A stretch of 64,000 bases of DNA from Eriocheir sinensis (GCF_024679095.1 NW_026112166.1:17501-81500), one strand, 5' to 3'; shown: positions 54,501 through 63,129, counted from the stretch's first letter. The notes: a model not told the origin generated them from the sequence alone. Program-made: numbers and translations.

Positions 54501-56969
54501 CATTCACTGCTGGGTGGACAGGGGCGTAGGGTATCAGAAAAGGCGCCCAAATTTTTCCACCCCGCCCGGGAATCGAACCCGGGCTCTCTCGGTTGTGAGC
54601 TGAGTGTGCTAACCACTGCACCACGAAGCCCCCTATATGAAAGGTAAGCTACACTCACTGTCAAAGGGTCCTGTCTCCAAATCTCAGTTATCAAGTTTAG
54701 CTTTAATGTCACCAATAGTTTTGGTTTGAACTTACTCCTTTTCGAGGTCATCTCCAGGTTCATGTAAGAGAAAAGCTGTAGGCGGTGGCTGAGTGGTTAG
54801 CGTGCGGGCCCCGCATTCACCGCGTGATGGACGACGCAAGTTCGAATCTGTCGCTAACACCTGGGATTTTTCAGTCACCGCCGAGTTGCTTAACCCCTTC
54901 ACTACGGCCGGGCCAAAACAGTGCCCCGCGCTGTATCCAGGATCGCCAAGCGCGCTAAATTTCAAATGTCGCTATTGAATATAACAAGTTTTCAGCCATA
55001 AACTCAACATAATCATCATGTATTATATATGAAAACATGCAGAATTAAATGGTGCACATAAAGAAACTCACTATGGCCGGGCCAAAACAGCACCCCGCAC
55101 CATATCTGGGATTGCAGCGCGCGCCAAATTTCAAATGTCGCTATTGAATATAACAAGTTTTCAGCCATAAACTCAACACAATCATCATGTATTATATATG
55201 AAAACATGCAGAATTAAATGGTGCACATAAAGAAACATAAATTAATTGATAATTTTGAGATCTAAGCATAAATATCGAGATAAAACAACTCATATATTGG
55301 CTAAAGCAAGCCAGGACCCAATATGCGCGTCCTCGGATATGGTACAGGGCACACAAGGATGCAATATATGCGTCCTCGTGTTGAAGGGGTTAAGACTACC
55401 CACATGCTGTCCTGAGGACCACCCATCAACCCAGACTCTAGAGGAAACCGTCCAAGTGAGTCAAGAACGAGTTCCGGGGGCAGCATGAGCCAAGAGAAGA
55501 TGGCGCCACTATAAACACTTGCCTGCGCCATGACGGGCTGGGGCCGACTACCATCCAGGCCCCTCAAGAAAGCCTACCGGCACTATAGGCTGACACGTAA
55601 AAAAAAAAGAAGAGCTGTATTTCTGAGACACCTTCCTCAATTTCTTTCTGCAACCTCTTGGTGAGTGCCAATACAATTGTCACATTCAAAAATAGATTAG
55701 ATAAATTCATGGATAGTGATATTAGGTGGGGTTAGATACATGGGAGCTTAGGTTCAAAGGAGTTGACTTGTACAAACCTACCGGCCTCCAGCAGACTCCT
55801 ATGTTCTTATGTTCTTATGTTCATCTAGCAAGCCTCCAAACACCTGTACCTTGGTCTTGGCCTAGGAGACCTGAACTTCCAAGGGCTTCTCCCCCTTGTG
55901 CAATGCCTTGAGGGCCATCATCATAACCTTCAGTGAATCTACAAGGATTACTGCATCACTGACAAAAAACAAGGTCAATGACTCTGATATTGCCAATGGA
56001 TGCTCCACAATCACTCACTCACTCACTCACTCTCTCACCTGAGGGACTGAAGTAAGATATGCCTTTGCCTGAGGTTTTTGCCAAAAGTCCTCATCGCTGA
56101 AAAACATCCAGCCCTGAGTCACCCTGGAAAGTAAAGAAATATAAGAAGTATGTGTAGGAGTGTGTGACTATGTGTATTTGCCTAGTTGTAGTTTGTAGGA
56201 TCTGAACTACACTCATGTGGTCCTGTCTCTATGCAGGTAACTCTCGATTTACACGAGTTTGGTTTACGTGTTTTTGAAATAACGTGGGGTCCAAAATCCA
56301 AATGTTTGATTTACACATTTTTTCACTTATATGCGATATTTTATGGAGTGGCCACCAGATGTCTCACGCAACTGGACTCACACGGCGCCGCGACCACACA
56401 GCTGAGCTCAGTTCTTCCCGCGCGCCACTTGAGCAACAATACAGTACCCACGCTGCCACGCTACTCAACAACAACAACACCCTCGCTGCTGTGCTACCAC
56501 GAGGGGAAGGGCAGCCCGAGGAGGAACCACGACAGGGAGAGGAGTCAGAGTGATACAGTAGGCAATAAAGGTACAAACCTACCTCTTGTTTGATTTACAT
56601 TGTTTTTGATTTACGCGACCTCCTCAAGGACACAATACTCGCGTAAATTGAGAGTTACCTGTACTTGGTTTAATTTCTGCGTGTACTCACCAGATTGCCT
56701 GTGGGTCACCTTTAGTAAGTGATCTATATATGGAGCGGCTGACGTCTGCCAAATAAGTTAGGTTGGATGTTGCTGGGGTCATTTCATTGAATGGGTCACT
56801 GAGGTAGAGGTGGTCTGTGCCCATTTCTAAGATTACCTGAAATAGTAATATAAACACAGCTGAAAACTGCAACACTATAACTTTGTATGAGAAAAATAAA
56901 AAACATCTTTTGTGGAGTATTCTTAATATGCTCAGCGCCCCTCCATCCACCCATGACCAGTCTCCTCCA

Positions 56970-57047
<78 letters not shown>

Positions 57048-57088
57048 GTGTTTGTTTTTTTGTTCGTTTGTGTGTGCGTGCGTGTATG

Positions 57089-57134
<46 letters not shown>

Positions 57135-60100
57135 GGTAGGATAGGGCATGGCAGGTCACGTGGGCAGAGCTCTGAGGGGACATAGCCAATCACAGCAAGT
57201 TGTCACCCTGTAGGAGTTGGCAGGTGTCACCAACAAGAACACTGGCGAGGCAGATCCGGCTGAAGTGAGCGAGGTTTTAGTGATGCCAACTGTATGTGTA
57301 TATGTGTGTGTACGCCTGCTTAGTGTTCTGCGGAGAGAGGCCAGCTGTGCAGCACTTGGTGGAGGAGGCAGCGACAGCATCTTCCTAAGTGCTGGGGTCC
57401 GTGGCTGTGTCTGTGTGCTGGCTGTGAGTTTTGAAGTGTGAAGGTTCTTTTTTTTTTTTTTTTTTTTTACAGCAAAGGAGACAGCTCAAGGGCACAAAAA
57501 AGTAAACATTAATAAAAAAAAGCCCGCTACTCGCTGCTCCTAAAAAGAATCCAAAGAGGTGGCCGAAAGATAGGTCAGTTTCGGGAGGAGAGGTGTCCTG
57601 ATACCTGGGGTCACTTCTGGGTACTCTGGAAAATCTGATAATCCCGAGTGTCCATGACCCCTTGCATCATCCCAGATTAAAGGACTTTTGCTGAATATCT
57701 TACCTTTCTTATGAATTCTTTCCCAATTTTCACAAAGAGAGGGTCCTTTGGGTCCAGGAAATAGGTTCTGTAGGAGTAAACAATTGTTTTAATCAATTTT
57801 GGAGAAATAACTACGGTACAAATAAAATATTATCCTTAACCTGGTATCTGCGGGGATCATGTTTCTTAATGGTCCCTCTAAGCAAGAATAGTGAGAAAAA
57901 ATCACCCCTCACACAAACCATTTCATAATATATATCAAAGCATTTGTGATCGGTTTATGTATCATCTATTTTTGAAGGTTTATATCATGGCACAAATTTG
58001 GCCCGTCGCTGCTACACGGTAAAGCCACAAATTTGGCCCGTCGATGCTACACGGTAAAGCCACAAATTTGTCCCGTCGCTGCTACACGGTAAAGCCACAA
58101 ATTTGGCCCGTCGCTGCTACACGGTAAAGCCACAAATTTGGCCCGTCGCTGCTACACGGTAAAGCCACAAATTTGTCCCGTCGCTGCTACACGGTAAAGC
58201 CACAAATTTGGCCCGTCGCTGCTACACGGTAAAGCCACAAATTTGGCCCGTCGCTGCTACATGGTAAAGCCACAAATTTGGCCCGTCGCTGATACCAGGT
58301 TATTAGTATAAAGTTTCATATGAAGTTAGTATTAATTGCAACCATGTAAAATATAAAACAAAATAATTCCCCTATTATATCTTTCAAAGGCAGCTAGACC
58401 AAACATTTGTTGCAATGGGAATACGGCCATGGTACAATCTCATGTCTCAGTCTTTTCCTCTAAAAACTGTGACCAAGGCGTGAACTTTAAACATAACCCC
58501 CCACAACACCACAACTCCTGAAGTACCCCAAAATTATATAAATGTGGTTTCTAGATTAATTTTTGTGGCTTTACCGTGTAGCAGCGACGGGCCAAATTTG
58601 TGGCTTTACTGTGTAGCAGCGACGGGCCAAATTTGTGGCTTTACCGTGTAGCAGTGACGGGCCAAATTTGTGGCTTTACTGTGTAGCAGCGACAGGCCAA
58701 ATTTGTGGCTTTACCGTGTAGCAGCGACGGGCCAAATTTGTGGCTTTACCGTGTAGCAGTGACGGGCCAAATTTGTGGCTTTACCGTGTAGCAGTGACGG
58801 GCCAAATTTGTGGCTTTACCGTGTAGCAGCGACGGGCCAAATTTGTGCCATGATATAAACCCCCAAAAATAGATGATACATAATCTGATCACAAATGCTT
58901 TGATATATATTATGAAATGGTTTGTGTGAGGGGTGATTTTTTCTCATTTTTCTCGCTTGGAGGGACCATTAAGAAACATGATCCCCGCTGCTACCGGGTT
59001 AAGCATAACATCCCAAAGCACAACAACTCGCGAAGCACCCAAAAATTATATACATGTGGTTTCTAGATTAATTTTCGTGTTAAGTGGTCTGTCTTACCCC
59101 ACCTTCCTCTATTCAGTGACAGTTGGAAAAAAGTGTGATGTAAACAAGAAATGGCAATAGATTCAGTCATGATGTTTAACCCAGTAGCAGCGGGGATCAT
59201 GTTTCTTAATGGTCCCTCCAAGCGAGAAAAATGAGAAAAAATCACCCCTCACACAAACCATTTCATAATATATATCAAAGCATTTGTGATCAGATTATGT
59301 ATCATCTATTTTGGGGGGTTTATATCATGGCACAAATTTGGCCTGTCGCTGCTACACGGTAAAGCCACAAATTTGGCCCGTCGCTGCTACACAGTAAAGC
59401 CACAAATTTGGCCCGTCGCTGCTACACGGTAAAGCCACAAATTTGGCCCGTCGCTGCTACACGGTAAAGCCACAAATTTGGCCCGTCGCTGCTACACGGT
59501 AAAGCCACAAATTTGGCCCGTCGCTGCTACACGGTAAAGCCACAAATCTGGCCCGTCGCTGCTACACGGTAAAGCCACAAATTTGGCCCGTCGCTGCTAC
59601 ACAGTAAAGCCACAAATTTGGCCCGTCGCTGCTACACGATAAAGCCACAAATTTGGCCCGTCGCTGCTACCGGGTTAAATACATAAATCAACAAAAGATA
59701 AACCAAGGCATGTGTCCTGCTGGGTAAGCTTAAATAATATCAAAACAAAGTCCACGCAATGCATACCTCGTGTACGGTTCAGAGAAGTGACCCCACGCAG
59801 GCAGTTTCGTCACATTTGCATCTGGGAACAGTCTGTAAAATGAGTCTTTAATGTGGGATATACAGGCGTCCCAAAAATAGTACGGTTTCCAATAGTTCGG
59901 TTTTGGTTTTATGTGGATTTTCAAAGAAGATTTTTTTAGGATTTTCGAATTTCCCGACAAGAAATTCAAAAATCCTGAAAAGGTGTTCCGTGATAATCCA
60001 TATAAATTCGAAACCAAACTATTGGAAACCGTACTATTTGAAGGATCTGCATACAACATTATTATCTAAAAACACATATTAAAACATGAAAATTTCCAAA

Positions 60101-61309
60101 CAAGATTGCTTCACTCTGGTAATATATATCTCTATGAAACTTAAAATTAGGATCTGAAAGCCTAATAGTATAGAAAGTCCTATTGATTTTTTTCAATAAA
60201 TGATATACATAAATAAATAATGTACAAGACAATAGTCATGAATTTGTCTTTATAAAAATATCAATGTATTATTAGTTTCAACATATGAATCTCTCATGCG
60301 TGGAAAGCAGGAAAGTTTGGTTTAGTCGGCGCAACATCTGTGGTCATATGCCAGAGAGAGAGACAGAAGGGGAAGGAATTATAGGAGAAGGGAAAAGTTG
60401 GAAAGTTTGGTTTAGTCGGCGCAACATCTGTGGTCACATGCCGGAGAGAGACAGAAGGGGAAGGAATTATAGGAGAAGGGAACAGTTGGAAAGTTTGGTT
60501 TAGTGGGCGCAACATCTGTGGTCATATGCTGGAGAGAGACAGAAGGGGAAGGAATTATAGGAGAAGGGAACAGTTGGAAAGTTTGGTTTAGTCGGCGCAA
60601 CATCTGTGGTCATATGCCGGAGAGAGACAGAAGGGGAAGGAATTATAGGAGAAGGGAACAGACCCCAGGAGACGGGACACAACCCCCGATTAATACCCGG
60701 TACGCATTCACTGCTGGGTGGACAGGGTCGTAGGGTATCGGAAAAGCCGCCCAAATGTTTCCACTCCGCCCGGGAATCGAACCCAGGCTCTCTTGGTTGT
60801 GAGCCGAGTGTGCTAACCACTGCACCACGAAGCCCCTCTCTCATGCGTGGAGACCCAGTATACAGAGCTGAGCATGTAAGCAAAACCCCAGACTGAAGGA
60901 GGTACAGGTGCCATCAGCTGATAGGTTTTCTTCAAAGTCTAAACCAGTTTTATTATAAACAAACTTATATGGTCATTTTTTTTTTTTTTTTACGTGTACG
61001 CTTGTTGCCCCGGTAGGCTCTCCTGACGGGCCTGGATGGTAGTCGGCCCCAGCCCATCATGGCGCAGGCAAGTGTTTATAGTGGCGCCATCTTCTCCTGT
61101 CTGCCTAATGATAACAATGATGACTGGAAAAATAAAGCAATAATTACCTTAATAATCCCTTAGGAACATGGCCCGAGAATGCTGGGAGAACAGTCAGCAT
61201 ACCAAATTCTCTCATTCGCTTGACAATTTTCTTCTGGATCTCAAATCTTTCCTGCATCCAGTGACGGGAGAGTGGCCCGCCCCACCTCTCAATGTTGCCC
61301 ATCCGGCCC
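41873..61309 (-). CDS. NAGLU: alpha-N-acetylglucosaminidase (GH89), 3' fifteen exons
   Basis: Exons in coding order: 61309-61148, 59832-59767, 57767-57704, 56836-56691, 56123-56039, 53769-53620, 52226-52084, 51262-51190, 50174-50085, 48809-48468, 47258-47191, 45532-45412, 44282-44176, 42885-42725, 41997-41873 (TAA). All have GT/AG borders and phases agree throughout, giving about 633 residues. Order and motifs follow animal NAGLU: GRMGNIERWGGPL, LPAFSGHVP, FPDANVTKLPAWGHF, MGTDHLYLSDPFNEM, TQGWMFF, GKMLVLDLAAEVYP, LLNNYGGVRGLFGN, SSMVGTGMTPEGI, SIYNCSQP, YLLGSWLQSA, ISLWGPNGEILDYAVKQWNG and IAPRWGAF. The enzyme removes terminal alpha-GlcNAc from heparan sulfate in lysosomes. The N-terminal ~200 residues with the signal peptide are encoded beyond the window. 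No exon is broken, although ten transposons of the TTAA type alone sit in the introns. Confidence 0.95.
42035..42489 (+). mobile_element. mariner-like MITE in the last NAGLU intron
   Basis: CACCAGGTATTCTCTATATG on the left and TATCGAAAACCTGGTG on the right are inverted. TA stands on both sides (42033 and 42490). 455 bp, non-coding. Confidence 0.75.
42925..43801. mobile_element. TTAA MITE family A, head-to-head double copy
   Basis: It opens TTAACCCGGTAGCAGCG and closes CGCTGCTACTGGGTTAA. Inside, an array in plus orientation reaches the unique tail at 43210-43285. The tail is then mirrored (ATATATATATCAAATGGTTT at the centre), and a second array continues in minus orientation. NAGLU intron. 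Confidence 0.85.
43998..44112 (+). mobile_element. SINE-1 3' fragment
   Basis: GGCGCCACTATAAAAATTGC and CCCCAGGCCCCTAAAGAG are followed by a TAAA-rich tail; 5' truncated. NAGLU intron. Confidence 0.7.
44304..44946 (+). mobile_element. TTAA MITE family A
   Basis: TTAACCCGGTAGCAGCG at the left, about thirteen 35-bp units, the unique tail, and CGCTGCTACCGGGTTAA at the right. TTAA on both edges. NAGLU intron. Confidence 0.9.
44989..45318 (+). mobile_element. SINE-1, full length
   Basis: A box in GGTGGCTGAGTGGTAGCGTG, B box GGTTCGAATCC at about 45050, full body, and an (AAAT)n tail. NAGLU intron. Confidence 0.88.
45690..46128 (-). mobile_element. SINE-2, body partly duplicated
   Basis: The tRNA-like head is at 46128-46050 (minus). 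The body-plus-tail segment of about 180 bp occurs twice (45695-45860 and 45868-46040). NAGLU intron. Confidence 0.85.
46198..46420 (+). mobile_element. TTAA MITE family A, minimal form
   Basis: 223 bp. TTAACCCGGTAGCAGCG, only two array units, the unique tail, and CGCTGCTACTGGGTTAA. TTAA on both edges. It shows what the family looks like before expansion. NAGLU intron. Confidence 0.92.
46619..46827 (+). mobile_element. mariner/pogo-like MITE, copy 2
   Basis: CAGGTAACTTGATTTCCGCG on the left, and CACGTAAATTGAGAGGTACCTG on the right, its approximate inverse. TA on both sides (46617 and 46828). Internal part deleted relative to 56234-56661. NAGLU intron. Confidence 0.8.
46834..47183 (+). mobile_element. 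SINE-1, full length
   Basis: It starts GGGTAGGCGGTGGCTGAGTG seven bases after the MITE; B box GTTCGAATCCC; the (AAAT)n tail reaches the donor of the NAGLU exon at 47191. Confidence 0.88.
47389..47716 (+). mobile_element. TTAA MITE family A
   Basis: TTAACCCAGTACCAGCG, five units, tail, and GCTGCTACTGGGTTAA. Its right TTAA (47713) is also the left TTAA of the family B element that follows. NAGLU intron. Confidence 0.9.
47713..48385 (+). mobile_element. TTAA transposon family B with three 170-bp units
   Basis: TTAACCCCTTCAACACAAGG on the left and CTGTAGTGAAGGGGTTAA on the right; TTAA at both edges. Inside are three copies of a 170-bp unit (TTTATGTGCACCATTTAATT .. TGTTTTGGCCCGGCCGTAGT). No coding frame. 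NAGLU intron. Confidence 0.88.
48468..48809 (-). CDS. NAGLU: NAGLU exon with about 75-residue basic insertion
   Basis: The exon opens IWYFLKDLVMAWDLLIHTA and closes YKYDLVEVTRELMQ, both of which align to the family. Between them, where human NAGLU has a short loop, lie about 75 extra residues. They are rich in Lys/Arg (VQKKKNQKCRGQTKGKKRTY) with two NxS/T sites. The frame is open and splice sites are intact, so it appears to be translated. Confidence 0.85.
48810..49505. other. NAGLU intron, no further feature
   Basis: Unique sequence with loose CACA-rich patches at 49190-49260. The two overlapping plus-strand frames of 84-91 residues have no recognisable motif. Confidence 0.45.
49506..49533 (-). 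mobile_element. SINE-1 head fragment
   Basis: Only the tRNA-like 5' end remains (inverse of GGGTAGGCGGTGGCTGAGTG, then GTAGTGTG). Confidence 0.6.
49619..49937 (+). mobile_element. SINE-1, full length
   Basis: A box GGTGGCTGAGTGG, B box GTTCGAATCCC at about 49682, full body, (CA)n then A-rich tail. NAGLU intron. Confidence 0.88.
50198..50465 (-). pseudogene. LINE C-terminal fragment
   Basis: Minus-strand translation: RNTRGHSKTLRKGRCLRDIK then KYSFPQRNIEAWNRLSEDIV and LKGKLDK. This is the conserved C-terminal region of an L2-like LINE. Its 3' end, CTAGGTAAATACAC, runs into the (TG)n at 50198-50232. Confidence 0.8.
50466..50962. repeat. about 200-bp inverted repeat of a LINE 3' end
   Basis: The left arm (about 50503-50690, minus orientation) and right arm (about 50705-50915, plus orientation) are inverse copies of the same LINE C-terminal and 3' terminal sequence. 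Motifs are NRSIELWSGLEEEVVCAR and FKEKLDKRGYGDGTA in the right arm. Each arm ends outward in CTAGGTAAA(T/C)ACACAC, giving (TG)n on the left and (CA)n on the right. NAGLU intron. Confidence 0.85.
51296..51440 (+). mobile_element. SINE-1 subfamily 3' fragment
   Basis: AAGATGGCGCCACTGTAAAC, then CATCAGGCCCCACTGGGAAG, and AAGCCTACTGGTGC .. GCGGC-like end, with an (AAAT)n tail. This is the tail subtype that was amplified at 35375-35975. NAGLU intron. Confidence 0.75.
51490..51546 (+). repeat. (CT)n microsatellite
   Basis: About 28 CT units in a NAGLU intron. Confidence 0.95.
51570..52016 (+). pseudogene. LINE RT fragment with 99-bp in-frame triplication
   Basis: It reads SDITKLQEWIKKWLLQFNEE and KCKVLHLGRG, the RT region just after the catalytic box. 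Then three copies of a 33-residue unit (YPAHQYHMGNTPLSTTEAEK, DLGVYVTRLPVKG) precede a stop at about 52014. The unit is exactly 99 bp, so the frame stays open. NAGLU intron. Confidence 0.85.
52084..52226 (-). CDS. NAGLU: NAGLU exon with nucleophile glutamate
   Basis: The exon encodes YPNSSMVGTGMTPEGIGSN. The Glu in PEG aligns with the nucleophile (Glu446 in human numbering, from general knowledge). The spacing from the FNEM Glu in this model is 130 residues, as in the human enzyme. Confidence 0.93.
52258..52697 (-). mobile_element. SINE-2, body duplicated
   Basis: tRNA-like head at 52697-52620 (minus; B box GGTTCGATTCC). Two copies of the roughly 175-bp body-plus-tail segment. NAGLU intron. 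Confidence 0.87.
53059..53455 (+). mobile_element. TTAA MITE family A
   Basis: TTAACCCGGTAGCAGCG, about seven units, tail, CGCTGCTACCGGGTTAA; TTAA on both edges. NAGLU intron. Confidence 0.92.
53826..54634 (-). mobile_element. SINE-2 with four 179-bp tandem bodies
   Basis: One tRNA-like head at 54634-54555 (minus) is followed by four near-identical units of about 179 bp (GGACAGGGGCGTAGGGTATT marks each). NAGLU intron. Confidence 0.9.
54778..55597 (+). mobile_element. SINE-1 interrupted by TTAA family B element
   Basis: SINE-1 runs 54778-54893 (A box, B box GTTCGAATCTG) to GAGTTGCTTAA. It resumes at 55390 with TTAAGACTACCCACATGCTG. Joined at TTAA, the two parts match uninterrupted copies, which proves insertion. 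NAGLU intron. Confidence 0.92.
54890..55393 (-). mobile_element. TTAA transposon family B, two-unit form
   Basis: TTAACCCCTTCACTACGGCC on the left and GTTGAAGGGGTTAA on the right; TTAA at both edges and an empty site known from the SINE. It contains two of the 170-bp units found three times at 47713-48385, inverse orientation. Confidence 0.93.
55660..55826 (+). mobile_element. LINE 3'-end fragment
   Basis: GTGAGTGCCAATACAATTGT .. AGATTAGATAAATTCATGGA .. ATGTTCTTATGTTCTTATGTTC matches the last 170 bp of the LINE at 22945-23655. NAGLU intron. Bases 55827-56038 show nothing more. Confidence 0.85.
56234..56661 (+). mobile_element. mariner/pogo-like MITE, copy 3, longest form
   Basis: CAGGTAACTCTCGATTTACA on the left and CGCGTAAATTGAGAGTTACCTG on the right. 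TA at the right edge; left flank ATG, probably mutated. The interior contains a GGCAATAAAGG motif. No transposase. NAGLU intron. Confidence 0.82.
56691..56836 (-). CDS. NAGLU: NAGLU exon with general acid glutamate
   Basis: The exon encodes GTDHLYLSDPFNEMTP. The Glu in FNEM aligns with the catalytic acid (Glu316 in human numbering, from general knowledge). It starts in phase 0 after TTTCAG and ends ATCTG|GTGAGT. Confidence 0.93.
56965..57131. repeat. (CT)n and (AG)n in hairpin arrangement
   Basis: (CT)n runs fill about 56973-57047 and (AG)n fills 57091-57131, separated by about 45 bases of T/G-rich sequence. They can pair. NAGLU intron. Confidence 0.93.
57450..57600 (+). repeat. dispersed retroposon fragment
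   Basis: Poly-T is followed by GGAGACAGCTCAAGGGCACA, AAAGCCCGCTACTCGCTGCT and GAGGTGGCCGAAAGATAGGT, the same sequence as 7110-7235. NAGLU intron; 57180-57450 has nothing I recognise. Confidence 0.65.
57836..58303 (-). mobile_element. TTAA MITE family A
   Basis: TTAACCTGGTATCTGCGGGG, unique tail, about nine units, and CGCTGATACCAGGTTAT. The right TTAA has become TTAT, and both ends share the same compensating changes (GGTATC/GATACC). NAGLU intron. Confidence 0.88.
58556..59002 (+). mobile_element. TTAA MITE family A, left end lost
   Basis: It starts within a unit (TTTTTGTGGCTTTACCGTGT), with no TTAACCCGG, then about eight units, tail, and CTGCTACCGGGTTAA. It is flanked by a diverged direct duplication of about 72 bp (58488-58560 and 59003-59076). 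Confidence 0.85.
59176..59678 (-). mobile_element. TTAA MITE family A
   Basis: TTAACCCAGTAGCAGCGGGG, tail, about nine units, and CGCTGCTACCGGGTTAA; TTAA on both edges. NAGLU intron, 89 bp from the 59767 exon border. Confidence 0.92.
59868..60052 (+). mobile_element. diverged pogo-like MITE
   Basis: AGTACGGTTTCCAATAGTTC and its partner CTATTGGAAACCGTACTATT mirror each other around 59968, as at 5977-6163. It begins 36 bp beyond the 59832 exon border. Bases 60053-60300 are AT-rich with nothing recognised. Confidence 0.75.
60305..60836 (-). mobile_element. SINE-2 with four tail units
   Basis: tRNA-like head at 60836-60755 (minus), body, then four tail units of about 88 bp (60310-60660). NAGLU intron. 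Confidence 0.88.
60977..61110 (-). mobile_element. SINE-1 3' fragment
   Basis: A poly-T run, then the inverse of the SINE-1 tail (CGGTAGGCTCTCCTGACGGG) and body up to GGCGCCATCTTCTCCTG. It lies 38 bp from the 61148 exon border. Confidence 0.8.
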
Positions 61310-61448
61310 CTGGTGTAAAGAAAGGAAACAGTTTGATAAATAATAATAATGATAATTGGTTGAAAGCATCTTCCTGTAGACAATTAGATGGAAAAGGAAG
61401 GATTACCCAATGAAATGGACACTGCTATTTTTAATTCCTCTATTATAT

Positions 61449-61716
61449 GGAGGGCTTCGTGGTGCAGTGGTTAGCACACTCGGCTCACAACCGAGAGAGC
61501 CCAGGTTCGATTCCCGGGCGGAGTGGAAAAATTTGGGCGGCTTTTCCGATACTCTACGCCCCTGTCCACCCAGCAGTGAATGGATACCAGGTATTAATCG
61601 GGGTTGTGTCCCGTCTCCTGGGGTCTGTTCCCTTCTCCTATAATTCCTTCCCCTTTCTGTCTCTCTCCGGCATATGACCACAGATGTTGCGCCGACTAAA
61701 CCAAACTTTCCAACTA
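61449..61716 (+). mobile_element. SINE-2, complete single-unit copy
   Basis: The cleanest copy: GGGCTTCGTGGTGCAGTGGT (A box), CGGCTCACAACCG anticodon-like stem with CAC, B box GGTTCGATTCC, body, and one tail unit ending CTAAACCAAACTTTCCAACT. Confidence 0.92.
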
Positions 61717-61784
61717 TAATGTGTTTTCTTTGGTCTCACTGCCATCACAACTTGCCTTTGAATTGCTTTTGAGTTCCTTTTTCA

Positions 61785-62220
61785 TCCCCCCCCCCCCTTT
61801 TTTTTACATCATGGCCTATTACGCTGGCAGGCTTCTTCCCGGTGGATCCTGATGGTCGGCCCAAGGCTTCTTCCCGGTGGATCCTGATGGTCGGCCCAAG
61901 GCTTCTTCCCGGTGGATCCTGATGGTCGGCCCAAGGCTTCTTCCCGGCGGGGCCTGATGGTCGGCCCAGCCCGTTCTGGCGCAGGCAAGTGTTTATAGTG
62001 GCGCCATCTTGCATTGGCTCATGCTGCCCTCCCGGAGCTCATCTTTAATCCTAGAATCTAGAGTCCGGGTTGATAGGTGGTCTTCTGGACAGCATGTGGG
62101 TAGTTTTAAGCCACTCGGCGGCGGCTGAAAAATCCCAGCTTGGTGGCACCGGGCGGGGATTGAACTCGTGTCGTCCTGAACGCGGCGCCGTCAAGCTATC
62201 CATTCAGCCACTGCCTCCCC
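61785..62220 (-). mobile_element. SINE-1 subfamily with four-unit tail array
   Basis: Inverse orientation: poly-C/T, then GGCAGGCTTCTTCCCGGTGG, with the 35-bp tail unit repeated about four times (61828-61965). The body follows (GCAGGCAAGTGTTTATAGTG) and the tRNA-like head is at 62220-62135 (B box GGATTGAACTC). An early stage of the array seen at 35375. Confidence 0.87.
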
Positions 62221-62432
62221 TTAGTCTTCCTTAGTGTACTTACCGGCACTGTGTTTTCCATTTCAGAATGTTTATCCGTCAATCTCATCATATCGTTCCA
62301 CATGGCCAAATCAGCTTAAAATGCCTGCTCTCATCACTTCACTGATCCTCTCATTTCCAAGTCTGCCTTATAATTCTTCACTTTCTGGGCATCTCTTACA
62401 GGGGCACTGCATGTACACCTCACCTTGCACCT
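62221..62432. other. no gene seen
   Basis: A minus-strand frame with a possible LINE-like FGHVERYDEID (about 62300) is too short and broken to annotate. Confidence 0.35.
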
Positions 62433-63055
62433 TTAACCCTTTCCTTGCGCGCGGGACGGGACGCGACTATCCCCTCAGGCGCAGTCAGGCAGCCCAATGG
62501 GGGGTCTCTTTTAACCTCTGTATCTCAAAAACTATTCATCACAGCTAAAAACCAAAAACACCATTGGAAAGAGGAGGTCCAGATCTTTAGGAGTCGGTTA
62601 TGTATGCCTCTCTTGCGAACATACATGCACGTTCAGGGAGTGTTGAATGTTGACACTTACGTCGGTGTGTGTGGGATGATCAGCCATATTGAGGGAACTG
62701 CGGATATCTCTCCTTCGGATTCTGGCAAGGGAGTATTACCAACTGCAATATTTACAAGTATTTGGTCAAAGAATCAGTCAGGTGATAGGTGAAGCTATGC
62801 AAAAATGTCGCTGTATTGGACAAGAACATCCACCAGTTACTAGTCCGTAGATTTGCCGCGCTGGGCTGATATGATTTTCCACCAAATTTAGTGGAGAACA
62901 CACTCAATTGGCAATCCTGTGTTGTGAGAATTAGTGTTGGAACGCTCACACGCGGGAGATTTGAGTGCGCCTGGAGGTCACAGCGAGCGTTTAGCGCCAC
63001 CAGCAAATACGCTTAACGCTCCAGCCTCTTCACGTCATCGTTAATGGGCCAAATT
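62433..63055 (-). mobile_element. TTAA transposon family C, unexpanded copy
   Basis: TTAACCCTTTCCTTGCGCGC on the left. The inverse of the family C unique segment follows (ATCACAGCTAAAAACC, CGCGCTGGGCTGATATGATT, CACAACAC-like). The right end has decayed (ATCGTTAATGGGCC). Where 549-3009 has about 75 units, this copy has about one (AATGGGGGGTCTCTTTTAAC at 62498). Confidence 0.78.
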
Positions 63056-63129
63056 TCACTACAGAACATTTCTCTCTACACAAGGAAAGCCATTTCATTG
63101 TTAATTATTTTCATCATGTATCTGATTGG

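Noticed and set aside
62240..62345. Possible upstream NAGLU exon with a donor-like GTAAGT on the minus strand
   Set aside because: The frame has stops just upstream, and the sequence does not resemble the NAGLU region preceding GRMGN.
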